Made by a program: the position numbers and the translations under genes. From CAYSNP01 sp964432485 (lineage in GTDB: Bacteria > Bacillota > Clostridia > Christensenellales > DTU072), in the NCBI GenBank assembly GCA_964432485.1, contig CAYSNP010000036.1, positions 1 through 17,899 of the forward strand: 17,899 nucleotides of DNA, given 5' to 3'. Shown piece after piece: positions 1 through 6,697 of this stretch. Position 1 is the stretch's first letter, and each line of letters opens with the position of its first letter. The notes under the pieces were generated by a model. That model had not been told where the DNA came from. It searched no databases and worked only from the letters and a program-made list of their open reading frames with translations.

Positions 1-46
1 GAAGCGTTTTATTCTTTTTAGTATATACCCTTAAAGCTTGCACCTC

Positions 47-75
47 TTGACAAGCAAGTAATATTATTCTAATAT
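47..75 (+). promoter_or_regulatory. Sigma-A-type promoter for the PAP2 phosphatase gene
   Basis: TTGACA at 47-52 and TAATAT at 70-75 are separated by exactly 17 bases, close to the housekeeping consensus. Transcription would start near base 82, giving a leader of about 22 bases that contains the AGGAG ribosome site at 91-95, eight bases before the ATG at 104. The promoter probably also serves the HAD gene downstream. Confidence 0.75.
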
Positions 76-103
76 TTATATAAGAATAAAAGGAGAAGTT
101 ATT

Positions 104-1051
104 ATGAAAGAGTATTCTGTTTCTAAAAAAGGGTGGATAGAAATAGCGCTTGCAAGCGCAGTTTTTGTAGGGCTTGCCATAGTTGCCGCCTTATACGACC
201 TTGCTATCAATCAAGCACTATACAATCCAGAGTCCTTGTTTGGTCAATTCTTTGCCCGCTTGGGCGAAACCCCTTCCTATCTTGCTGCTCCTACCGTAGG
301 CGCTATTCTATTTCATCAAAATTATGGAGAAAGGAAGTTTTTTAGCTTTTTTCCAAAGCTGCTTTTTGCAGGGCTGGTTTTTGCAGGCTGGTTCTTTTGT
401 CTATATGCCTGGGTATGGGGCAACTTTATAGACCCCGAATTGCCTTATGCCCTAGTATATCAGCTGGTTTTTAGTGGCTTTCTTACTGTGGCTGTCTTGC
501 TTGCCACTTCTTTAGTAGATAAAAAGGCTATGAAAAAGTTGTTGCTTTTTGCGCTTTTTGTGCTAATTGTGGCAGGGGTTAGCAATGCCATAGTGCAAAT
601 AATGAAAGCTGTTTGGTCACGCCAGCGCTTTAGAACAATGGTAGATAACGAAATGAACGCTTCTTTAATTGCCGCATACGGAGATAAATTTGCAGGGTTT
701 GCCCCTTGGTATAAACCGCAAAGCCTCTTCCCCTCACCTATCAGAGATGAGGCTTATATAGCCGCTCATAAGGCAATAGACAGCGATAGCTTTCATTCCT
801 TCCCTTCCGGACATACTGTTGCCGCAGCCGCTTCTTACGCTATTATAATCTTGCCTATAATGTATGAAAAGCTAAAGAAATACAATACCTTATTTTGGCT
901 GCTACCTACCTTATATACTATTACGGTAGCAATAAGCCGAATAATTATGGGAGCGCACTATCTTTCTGATGTGCTGTTTGGCGGTTATATCGGGCTTGCT
1001 ATAGCGGCACTTACACGATATATTATAGTTAAGAAAAGGAGCAAAGCGTAG
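104..1051 (+). CDS. PAP2-superfamily membrane phosphatase
   Basis: A 315-residue membrane protein with the three phosphatase motifs of the PAP2 (type 2 phosphatidic acid phosphatase) superfamily. Motif C1 is K168-x6-R175, with Phe where Pro is usual. Motif C2 is PSGH at 234-237, and C3 is SR at 278-279 with H285 and D289. H237 and H285 are the expected catalytic pair, which in this family removes phosphate from lipid phosphates or undecaprenyl pyrophosphate. About six hydrophobic segments are visible, near residues 12-32, 60-70, 85-105, 120-137, 147-165 and 238-305. C1 and C2 are about 60 residues apart, joined by a polar loop that is probably extracellular. The start is supported by AGGAG eight bases upstream. 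The HAD phosphatase gene follows after 21 bases, so the two may be co-transcribed. The family is clear; the substrate is not. Confidence 0.9.
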   Translation: MKEYSVSKKGWIEIALASAVFVGLAIVAALYDLAINQALYNPESLFGQFFARLGETPSYLAAPTVGAILFHQNYGERKFFSFFPKLLFAGLVFAGWFFCLYAWVWGNFIDPELPYALVYQLVFSGFLTVAVLLATSLVDKKAMKKLLLFALFVLIVAGVSNAIVQIMKAVWSRQRFRTMVDNEMNASLIAAYGDKFAGFAPWYKPQSLFPSPIRDEAYIAAHKAIDSDSFHSFPSGHTVAAAASYAIIILPIMYEKLKKYNTLFWLLPTLYTITVAISRIIMGAHYLSDVLFGGYIGLAIAALTRYIIVKKRSKA

Positions 1052-1072
1052 AAAAGCATATACTTTGAATTA

Positions 1073-1750
1073 ATGAAATATAAAATACTACTTTTTGATT
1101 TAGATGATACTTTACTGGACTTTAGGGCTATAGAAGCTATTTCTTTGCCCGTCTTATTCGAAAGTTTTGGTTTTTCGCTAACCCCAGAATGGCTGGATGT
1201 TTATAATAAAATCAACAAACAACTTTGGATAGATTATGAAAAGGGGCTCGTTGCATTGCAAGATGTGCTGAATAGCAGATTTTCTAAAGCAATGAAGAAA
1301 TTGGGCTATCAAGTAAATGGTGCAGAATGGGAAGCTAGATATGGGCAATTGCTTCTCAATGGTCATATCCGCATAGAAGGCGCTCTTGAAGTTTGCAAGC
1401 AATTGCACAAAACGCATAGATTGTTTATTATCACTAATGGTCTTACAAAAACACAAATTAAACGGTTAAAAGATGCCAAACTTTACAAATATTTTGAAGA
1501 TATTTTTACTTCTGAATCCATAGGGGCAGGCAAGCCCAGTGCTGACTTTTTTAGCTATATATCAGAGCATATTCAAGGATTTGAAAAAAGTAGCACTTTG
1601 ATTATAGGCGATTTGCTTAATGCGGATATTAAAGGAGGCATACTTGCCGGGATTGACACTTGTTGGTTCAATCGCTTCAACCTTGAAAGCGGTAAAATCA
1701 ATCCGACTTATACGATAACTAAACTTACCGATTTATATAGTATCTTGTAG
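1073..1750 (+). CDS. YjjG-type HAD hydrolase (5'-nucleotidase family)
   Basis: A 225-residue soluble haloacid dehalogenase-superfamily phosphatase. All four HAD motifs are present: D9-x-D11 in FDLDDT (nucleophile and acid/base), T121 in IITNG, K154 in GAGKPS, and D180/D185 in the GDLLNADIKGG loop. The helical cap at about residues 17-95, the overall length and the CWFN segment at 197-200 match the YjjG family of pyrimidine nucleotidases, which act on nucleoside monophosphates including non-canonical ones. That activity is inferred from family resemblance. There is no convincing Shine-Dalgarno sequence before the ATG, and the gene lies 21 bases behind the PAP2 gene, so expression may depend on read-through. 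Its last 18 bases overlap the 3' end of the convergent MATE gene. Confidence 0.88.
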   Translation: MKYKILLFDLDDTLLDFRAIEAISLPVLFESFGFSLTPEWLDVYNKINKQLWIDYEKGLVALQDVLNSRFSKAMKKLGYQVNGAEWEARYGQLLLNGHIRIEGALEVCKQLHKTHRLFIITNGLTKTQIKRLKDAKLYKYFEDIFTSESIGAGKPSADFFSYISEHIQGFEKSSTLIIGDLLNADIKGGILAGIDTCWFNRFNLESGKINPTYTITKLTDLYSIL

Positions 1751-3118
1751 CGCAGGGAGCGTATCACTAACCGGCTTGATAAGCTCCAGCCTGGATATAC
1801 CTATTGCAAAACATATCCCTGTCAAAACTGTAGCTATCCCGTCTGCAAAAGGCGCGGCATATAGTACGCCTTCCAGCCCCCATTTATTAGAAAAGAGAAT
1901 AATAGCAGGTATCAGCAGCAGGACTTGTCTTGTCAATATTAAAAGCATAGCTACTGCAGAACGCCCGATTGCTTGAAAGAAGTTAGCTGCAAGTATTTGG
2001 AAACCTATCAAAGGCAAACACCAAAACCAAGTTACCAGCGCATAACTGCCTACTTCAACTAAGTCAGTTTCTCTATTAAATAAGGATACAATTGCACCGG
2101 GAAAAAGCCTAGTAGCTATCCAGCCTGCCAGCACAATAAGAGTGGCTATAGTTATTGCAAGTTTTTCCACCTCTTTTATGCGCCCATACTTTCTAGCGCC
2201 AAAATTAAAGCTGACTATAGGTTGCACCCCTTGATTAAGCCCTGTAATTGGCATTAAAAGTATAGTTTGCACACTATTTACAATACCCATACTGGATACA
2301 GCCACCACTCCGCCATAAATATACAGCCTTTTGTTAAGGATTACATTGAGCACGCTGTTGACAAGCTGCATAAGGAAAAGCGGTAGCCCCAAAGATGCTA
2401 TTTTTAAGCTAAATTTTGCGCTTAGCTTCATATGTTTCAATTTAAGTTTATGATTAGTGCGCTTACCTAAAAAGTATATCAAAATCCATACCATGCTAAG
2501 AGCTTGCGCTATAATTGTAGCTATAGCCGCACCCGCCATTCCCATATCAAAAACATAAATAAAGATTGGGTCTAAAATAATATTAGTGCCCGCTCCTGCA
2601 AACATAGTTACCATAGCAAGTTTTGGCTGTCCGTCCGCACGCAAAAAATTGTTCATGCCAATACTTACTACCTGAAAAATTGCTCCAAAGAATATCCAGC
2701 GCATATAAGACACAGAATAAGGCAAGATTTCCTCATCTGCGCCAAACAGCTTTAGCAAAGGATTCAAAAAGATTTGCCCTAATACCATAAATATTGCGCC
2801 GCTGATAACCAGCAGCATAAAACTATTGCCTATTGCCTTATCTGCTTCTTTAGGCTTGCCCTCTCCCAGCCTGATAGAAAATAAGGTTGCGCCGCCAATT
2901 CCAAACAAAATACCTATGGACAGCAAGATTATCATAATAGGGAAACCTATAGTGATACCTGCAAGCCCGTTCTTGCCCAAGCCCGGCGCATTGCCAATAT
3001 ATATACGGTCCACAATATTGTAAAGTGCATTGACCACCATGCCAATTATTGCGGGAACAGAAAACTTTTTAAGTAAGGTAGAGATTTTCATTGTCCCTAG
3101 CGGGTTAGTATTCTCCAT
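1733..3118 (-). CDS. MATE family multidrug efflux transporter
   Basis: A multipass membrane protein of 461 residues with about 12 hydrophobic segments, matching the usual MATE length. The N-terminal half carries the typical run PAIIGMVVNALYNIVDRIYIG, followed by a glycine-rich second helix and an ERLG-like SIRLGEGKP segment. The family exports cationic drugs and dyes using Na+ or H+. I place the start at the ATG at 3118, because GGAG lies nine bases upstream. A TTG five codons earlier (3133) is in frame but has no better site. A MarR gene sits 28 bases upstream on the same strand, an arrangement like mepR-mepA of Staphylococcus aureus, so repression by that regulator is likely. The 3' end overlaps the convergent HAD gene by 18 bases, and no terminator is visible. 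Confidence 0.9.
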   Translation of the reverse strand: MENTNPLGTMKISTLLKKFSVPAIIGMVVNALYNIVDRIYIGNAPGLGKNGLAGITIGFPIMIILLSIGILFGIGGATLFSIRLGEGKPKEADKAIGNSFMLLVISGAIFMVLGQIFLNPLLKLFGADEEILPYSVSYMRWIFFGAIFQVVSIGMNNFLRADGQPKLAMVTMFAGAGTNIILDPIFIYVFDMGMAGAAIATIIAQALSMVWILIYFLGKRTNHKLKLKHMKLSAKFSLKIASLGLPLFLMQLVNSVLNVILNKRLYIYGGVVAVSSMGIVNSVQTILLMPITGLNQGVQPIVSFNFGARKYGRIKEVEKLAITIATLIVLAGWIATRLFPGAIVSLFNRETDLVEVGSYALVTWFWCLPLIGFQILAANFFQAIGRSAVAMLLILTRQVLLLIPAIILFSNKWGLEGVLYAAPFADGIATVLTGICFAIGISRLELIKPVSDTLPALQDTI

Positions 3119-3146
3119 AGTTAGCTTCTCCAATTTATCTTTTGCT

Positions 3147-3560
3147 TTAAGTGAATTTTTTTACCATATCTTCCAACACATTGTACATAACAGCCACTTT
3201 GTCTTGCTCAAGCCCTGCTGTTAAGTGCCCTGTCCATGAGCTTAGCAAGCACTTGATTTGCTTTTCTTGGGCTAGAGCCTGCTGCTCTAAGTAGATTTTG
3301 TTAGCGCGCTTGTCGCTACTATCTTTTTCTTTGCGCAGCCAACCTTTATCAGCCAGCGATTGCACCGCTCTTGCTATGGCCGCCTTATCTATGCAGCTAT
3401 AAGCGCAAATCTCCTCTTGGGTCTTACCGCATCCCTTATACAAACACAGCAGTATAGGCAGTTCGGAAGCGGTAATACCAAAAGGCTCAAGCACTACATT
3501 CAAATATGCTTGTCCTTTTCGATACAATATGGAAATAAGCCTGCCAATATTTTGTTCCAT
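3147..3560 (-). CDS. MarR-family transcriptional repressor
   Basis: A 137-residue winged-helix regulator. The region from about residue 30 to 100 gives the MarR core: a helix-turn-helix built around TQEEICAYSCIDKAAIARAV, followed by the wing segment KEKDSSDKRANKIYL, where the Asp-Lys-Arg pattern is characteristic. N- and C-terminal helices would form the dimer. The start is supported by AAGGAA ten bases upstream. The gene is first in a two-gene unit with the MATE pump, and it lies just behind a promoter whose -35 box is inside a palindrome, so autorepression and control of efflux are the natural reading. Cys43, Cys55 and Cys57 (approximate positions) could sense thiol stress, but this is only a suggestion. 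The family is certain, the ligand unknown. Confidence 0.92.
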   Translation of the reverse strand: MEQNIGRLISILYRKGQAYLNVVLEPFGITASELPILLCLYKGCGKTQEEICAYSCIDKAAIARAVQSLADKGWLRKEKDSSDKRANKIYLEQQALAQEKQIKCLLSSWTGHLTAGLEQDKVAVMYNVLEDMVKKFT

Positions 3561-3593
3561 TACTAAACAATTCCTTCTAGCGCAATAGATAGA

Positions 3594-3629
3594 ATTATAC
3601 TCAAGAATTAGTTGTCATGTCAACTAATT
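3594..3629 (-). promoter_or_regulatory. marR-MATE promoter with overlapping palindromic operator
   Basis: On the minus strand, TTGACA (3618-3623) and TATAAT (3594-3599) are separated by 18 bases: two perfect consensus hexamers. The -35 box lies within a 24-base palindrome at 3606-3629, whose central 20 bases are TTAGTTGTCATGTCAACTAA. The arms AATTAGTTG and CAACTAATT are perfect; only two positions flanking the central CATG do not pair. The size and symmetry suit a MarR dimer operator, and binding there would block RNA polymerase. Confidence 0.82.
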
Positions 3630-3632
3630 TTG

Positions 3633-4814
3633 CTATAAAGACAAATTCTTTTGGGTTTTTTTGTTTACTATTTCTATAAAGAAAGCCAGCAAGCCTACCA
3701 TAAGCAAAAGCAGCCAAGAAAAAATCTGCCAAGAAGTACTTGTGGCAAGATAGCCAAAGGAAGTTTGAAAGACAAACGCGCCTATATAGGCAAAGCCCAT
3801 TTGAAAGCCAATTATATCGGCAGAGTAATTAGGATTGAAGCGAGTTTTGGTAGCATCCAGCGAAATCGGAAAGATAGGACCAAAGCCTATACCAATAAGT
3901 ATCAATCCTGCCAACTCTATATAATGTAAGCGTATATTTAACAATATTACGCCCGCTATGGCACAAGCGCAACCTATTCGTAGCAGCTTTTTATTGGAGA
4001 GCTTAATAGCCAATGCCCCTGTGCAAAATCTGCCTATCATTATTCCACCATAATAGCCGGAAATATATCTTGCCGCTATTGCAACAGGAAGCAAACGGTC
4101 ATTAACCAGCCAGCTTGCGCCCCAAAGCCCGATAATATACTCCATACCGCAATAGATAGCCAGCGCAATCCCTGCAAAAATTACTCCTTTTTCTTTTAAG
4201 ATATTAAAGGGTTTAGCCTCTTTTTTGGGATGCTCAATTTTTATAATTTCTTTAGCTATATGTGTCTTTTTTACCTTTTTCCAAATTGGAATAGATGCAA
4301 ACATTATTGCTGTCAAAACAAATTGAATAAGCGCCATAGCAACAAAACCGCCACGCCAGCCGCCTTTTGCCAAAAAGAAAGACATAATCATAGGGCTAAG
4401 CGTTACGCCTATACCCCAAAACCCGTGCAGCCAGCTCATATGACTTGTTTTATAGTATTTAGATACAAAATCGTTAAGAGCGGTATCTATTGCTCCTGCA
4501 CCTACTCCAAGTGCCACCGAAAAGGCCACCATTACCCAAACACTAGCCGCTAACCCTATGCCCAGCATGCCAATAGCGGTAAGCAGCACGGATACGCTTG
4601 TAACCCATTCTGTACCTAACTTGCGAATAATCGGACCTGCTAAAAAGCTGACTCCGGCAGTACACACCCCCACAATCAGCATATAAATAGCGGCAAAACT
4701 CTCCTTTAGACCCAGCTCAAGATGCATTAGCGGCCAAGATACCCCAAAAAGCGAATCGGGCAACCCCAAAGATATAAAAGCTAAGTAAATTACCGCAAGA
4801 AGTAAAGTAATCAT
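3633..4814 (-). CDS. MFS transporter
   Basis: A 393-residue protein with about 12 hydrophobic segments, the size of a major facilitator permease. After the first helix (about 2-20), the 60s carry a cytoplasmic loop of the form GPIIRKLGTEW, the motif A region of MFS. The segment GAGAIDTALNDF near residue 105 and HGFWGIGVTLSP near 130 resemble the FucP-like branch of sugar or solute permeases, but the substrate cannot be read. The start is forced: an in-frame TAA lies four codons upstream, no start codon lies between, and the next Met is at residue 30. There is no Shine-Dalgarno sequence, and the promoter position suggests a leaderless mRNA. The gene is 72 bases upstream of marR on the same strand with no clear terminator, so read-through is possible. 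Confidence 0.85.
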   Translation of the reverse strand: MITLLLAVIYLAFISLGLPDSLFGVSWPLMHLELGLKESFAAIYMLIVGVCTAGVSFLAGPIIRKLGTEWVTSVSVLLTAIGMLGIGLAASVWVMVAFSVALGVGAGAIDTALNDFVSKYYKTSHMSWLHGFWGIGVTLSPMIMSFFLAKGGWRGGFVAMALIQFVLTAIMFASIPIWKKVKKTHIAKEIIKIEHPKKEAKPFNILKEKGVIFAGIALAIYCGMEYIIGLWGASWLVNDRLLPVAIAARYISGYYGGIMIGRFCTGALAIKLSNKKLLRIGCACAIAGVILLNIRLHYIELAGLILIGIGFGPIFPISLDATKTRFNPNYSADIIGFQMGFAYIGAFVFQTSFGYLATSTSWQIFSWLLLLMVGLLAFFIEIVNKKTQKNLSL

Positions 4815-4820
4815 TACTGT

Positions 4821-4849
4821 ATTTTACTATTAAAAAAGTATTTAAGCAA
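4821..4849 (-). promoter_or_regulatory. Promoter for the MFS gene, placed for a leaderless transcript
   Basis: On the minus strand, TTGCTT (4844-4849) and TAAAAT (4821-4826) are 17 bases apart. Only six bases (ACAGTA) separate the -10 box from the ATG at 4814, so the normal start point would be the A of the start codon. An inverted repeat, AAAAAAGT (4832-4839) against ACTTTTTT (4850-4857), spans the spacer and -35 box and may be an operator. Confidence 0.5.
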
Positions 4850-4864
4850 ACTTTTTTGACAAAG

Positions 4865-4876
4865 TTGCAATTGCAA
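4865..4876. promoter_or_regulatory. 12-bp perfect palindrome in the divergent control region
   Basis: TTGCAATTGCAA is perfectly self-complementary. It lies between the -35 boxes of two divergent promoters (4844-4849 minus, 4906-4911 plus), a position suited to a dimeric regulator acting on both transporter genes. No adjacent regulator gene points to a binding protein. In AT-rich DNA a 12-bp palindrome could also be chance. Confidence 0.35.
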
Positions 4877-4905
4877 ATAGTAATAAGTAATAAAAAAAAT
4901 ATATG

Positions 4906-4949
4906 TTGAAAAAACCTACAAAGTCGGTTACAATGTCATAAGAGGTGAG
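4906..4949 (+). promoter_or_regulatory. Promoter and ribosome site of the GPH symporter
   Basis: TTGAAA (4906-4911) and TACAAT (4929-4934) are 17 bases apart. The ribosome site AGAGGTGAG at 4941-4949 is immediately followed by TAT and the ATG at 4952, so the leader is very short, about 11 bases. Confidence 0.6.
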
Positions 4950-4951
4950 AT

Positions 4952-6352
4952 ATGCGCACAAAAGGTAGTTTTCGCGAAAACTTAAAGAAAAACTTCGGGA
5001 TTAACGGTATTTTCCGCTACGGAGTAGGTATGTTCGGGACTTCGCTAGCGATAAATATGTTCCGTTCAAGGGCTGTGCCTTTCTATTTTGATATGGGACT
5101 CGATTTGGAGAAGTCGGCTATAATTATGATTTTATATACCGCTTTGGACATAATCGATAATCCCGTATACGGCATCCTTTCGGATAATACCCGAACGAAA
5201 ATCGGGCGCAGGAAGCCCTGGCTGCTCCTGTCCGCACCGCTTTTTGCGCTTTGCTTTATATTGTTCTTTAGGCCGCCTCAAGATGCGGGCGGCAGCCTGC
5301 TTTTTGTTTGGGCAATTGTATTTTACTTTATAACGGGCACTCTTGACAGCATGCTGAACGCTAACTACGGCGCTCTGTTCCCTGAGCTGTTCCCTGACGA
5401 GCAGACGCGGGCTAAGGCAAACGGCGTAAGGCAGGCATGTCAGCTTGTGGCAATGATTTTGGGTCTGGGATTAGTACCTATGGTAGCGGGCGCAATCGGC
5501 TATTTTTGGACGGCTGTTATTTACGGCGTAGCCAGCGCTGCGGTGATAATCTATATGACTTTGGGTATCAAAGAGCCTGCGCCTAAGGCTGAGGAAAAGG
5601 TTAACTTCTTAAAAGCAGTGATTTCGATATTAAAGTCCAAGAACTTTTGGATGGTGGGGATTGCCAACGCCTTTTACAGCGCGGCTATGGCACTGGTTAT
5701 GATGGCGGTGCCGTTCTTTGTGAGATATTCGCTGGGTATGGTCGGGGGAGTTTACGAAACAGTCATTTTGGGTTCGGTTATTTTAATTGCGCTGGGCGGC
5801 GTAGTCTTATGGAATCTGCTTATCAGGAAATTCAAGAATGTCAAGCTGATTTGGCGCTTTTCGCTTATAGTGCTGGGCGTATCCTTTCTGCCGCTGTATT
5901 TTGCCAAAAGTTTCGGTTTTGCAATAGCTGCTGCGGCGCTTGTGGGTTTGGGCTTTGCGGGCGTAATAAGCACTATGGATTTGATGGGTGCGCAAGTTTT
6001 GGATGAAGACTACGACCGTCACAGAATCAAGCGTGAGGGCATACTCTCAAGCACTATGGGCTTCTTGAACCGCCTTTCCGGTCTGTTTGCGGCAGGGGGA
6101 ATGTTAATCGTGTCGGCGTTGTACGGATTCAAAGACAAGGACAATCTAGGCTGGAATCCCGATGTCGCATCTAGAATGCTGCTTACGATATTTCCCATGA
6201 TTCTTGTCGCAATCGGGGTCTTGTTTACCTTTTTTGTTCACTTTAAGCATAAACCCAGAAATATAGTGGACGCAGAGGAAGCGGCTTTGGCGGAGAAGGC
6301 AAATCAGGCAGGGTTGGATTTCAACAACCTTGGCTGGCCGACTGAAAATTAA
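4952..6352 (+). CDS. GPH (MelB-like) sugar:cation symporter
   Basis: A 466-residue multipass protein of the glycoside-pentoside-hexuronide:cation symporter group of MFS. The signature lies at residues 66-90: D66-I-I-D69-N70-P71, then G74, S77-D78-N79, and the loop GRRKPW at 85-90. Aligned by eye to E. coli MelB, D66 corresponds to cation-site D55, while the position of D59 is Asn70. That may mean a different coupling ion. A second loop, FPELFPDEQTRAKANGVRQ at about 145-163, is typical of the family. The family imports oligosaccharides or glycosides with H+, Na+ or Li+. The ribosome site is good. Base use differs from neighbouring genes: 31 of 60 bases at 5221-5280 are G or C, and CTG, GGC and TAC codons are frequent, which may indicate transfer. 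The substrate is unknown. Confidence 0.88.
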   Translation: MRTKGSFRENLKKNFGINGIFRYGVGMFGTSLAINMFRSRAVPFYFDMGLDLEKSAIIMILYTALDIIDNPVYGILSDNTRTKIGRRKPWLLLSAPLFALCFILFFRPPQDAGGSLLFVWAIVFYFITGTLDSMLNANYGALFPELFPDEQTRAKANGVRQACQLVAMILGLGLVPMVAGAIGYFWTAVIYGVASAAVIIYMTLGIKEPAPKAEEKVNFLKAVISILKSKNFWMVGIANAFYSAAMALVMMAVPFFVRYSLGMVGGVYETVILGSVILIALGGVVLWNLLIRKFKNVKLIWRFSLIVLGVSFLPLYFAKSFGFAIAAAALVGLGFAGVISTMDLMGAQVLDEDYDRHRIKREGILSSTMGFLNRLSGLFAAGGMLIVSALYGFKDKDNLGWNPDVASRMLLTIFPMILVAIGVLFTFFVHFKHKPRNIVDAEEAALAEKANQAGLDFNNLGWPTEN

Positions 6353-6372
6353 AAATGGCATAAATGACAAAA

Positions 6373-6390
6373 ACCCGAGTCACCTCGGGT
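6373..6390 (-). terminator. Intrinsic terminator of the 55-codon gene
   Basis: ACCCGAG (6373-6379) pairs with CTCGGGT (6384-6390) around a four-base loop. Read on the minus strand, the hairpin is followed by TTTTGTCATTT, a usable U-tract. It starts about 25 bases after the stop of the small gene at 6416. On the plus strand it stands just after the GPH stop but has no T-run, so it would stop that transcript less well. Confidence 0.7.
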
Positions 6391-6415
6391 CTTGCCTGCC
6401 TATATTCCCTCTTTG

Positions 6416-6583
6416 TTATTTCTGTGTAGAATAGGATTCGGCTTCTTCAATTCTGGTCGGTGGAATTCTATGACCAGCAGGTACCTTGATTTCGCTCAAG
6501 GTATTGCCGTTTGCATCCTTAACATATAGAGTTAAGTCTGTTTCAGCTTGATTACCAGGCTTGTAAGTTGACTTGTTTGCCAT
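6416..6583 (-). CDS. Small 55-residue protein, YjzC-like at best
   Basis: A short gene between the GPH and lipase genes. It starts with MANKSTYKPG, ends in SYSTQK, and has stop TAA at 6416-6418. The ribosome site is excellent: AGGAGGT (6591-6597), seven bases before the ATG at 6583. A second ATG at 6590 is out of frame. The minus-strand terminator at 6373-6390 closes the unit. The protein is soluble with no signal or membrane segment. It contains YKPG near the N-terminus, a central DANGN turn at 23-27, and the segment VPAGHRIPPTR at 34-44. The order (KPG, a strand pair, then a PPT-type segment) resembles the small YjzC-like proteins of Firmicutes, but this is a weak impression. Function is unknown; the strength of the ribosome site suggests high expression. 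Confidence 0.8.
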   Translation of the reverse strand: MANKSTYKPGNQAETDLTLYVKDANGNTLSEIKVPAGHRIPPTRIEEAESYSTQK

Positions 6584-6611
6584 ATTGCATACCTCCTTTT
6601 TTAAGTAGTAT

Positions 6612-6670
6612 ATGCTCCTGATAAAAATTAAAACATGAGTTTTCTTTTCCTTGATTTATTATCAGAGCAT
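6612..6670 (-). promoter_or_regulatory. Imperfect inverted repeat upstream of the small gene
   Basis: ATGCTCCTGATAA (6612-6624) and TTATCAGAGCAT (6659-6670) are complementary except for one extra base. They enclose 34 bases that include a small AAAAC-GTTTT hairpin (6630-6643). The element lies between the lipase stop and the small gene's ribosome site. It could be a leader structure of the small gene, a processing site in a joint transcript, or an operator. A possible -10 (TATACT, minus strand) sits at its proximal edge; no good -35 is visible. Confidence 0.4.
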
Positions 6671-6697
6671 TGAGAGGAAAGCAATCCCTTTACCCCC

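Noticed and set aside
3118..3133. TTG start for the MATE gene at 3133
   Set aside because: The ATG at 3118 has GGAG at a proper distance, and that GGAG would lie inside the coding sequence if the TTG were used.
4230..4553. 107-codon open frame opposite the MFS gene
   Set aside because: It is antisense to a clear membrane-protein gene, with no ribosome site and a low-complexity Cys/His/Tyr-rich product.
5647..6006. 119-codon open frame on the plus strand
   Set aside because: It is an alternative frame of the GPH symporter gene, lacking a ribosome site or recognisable protein features.
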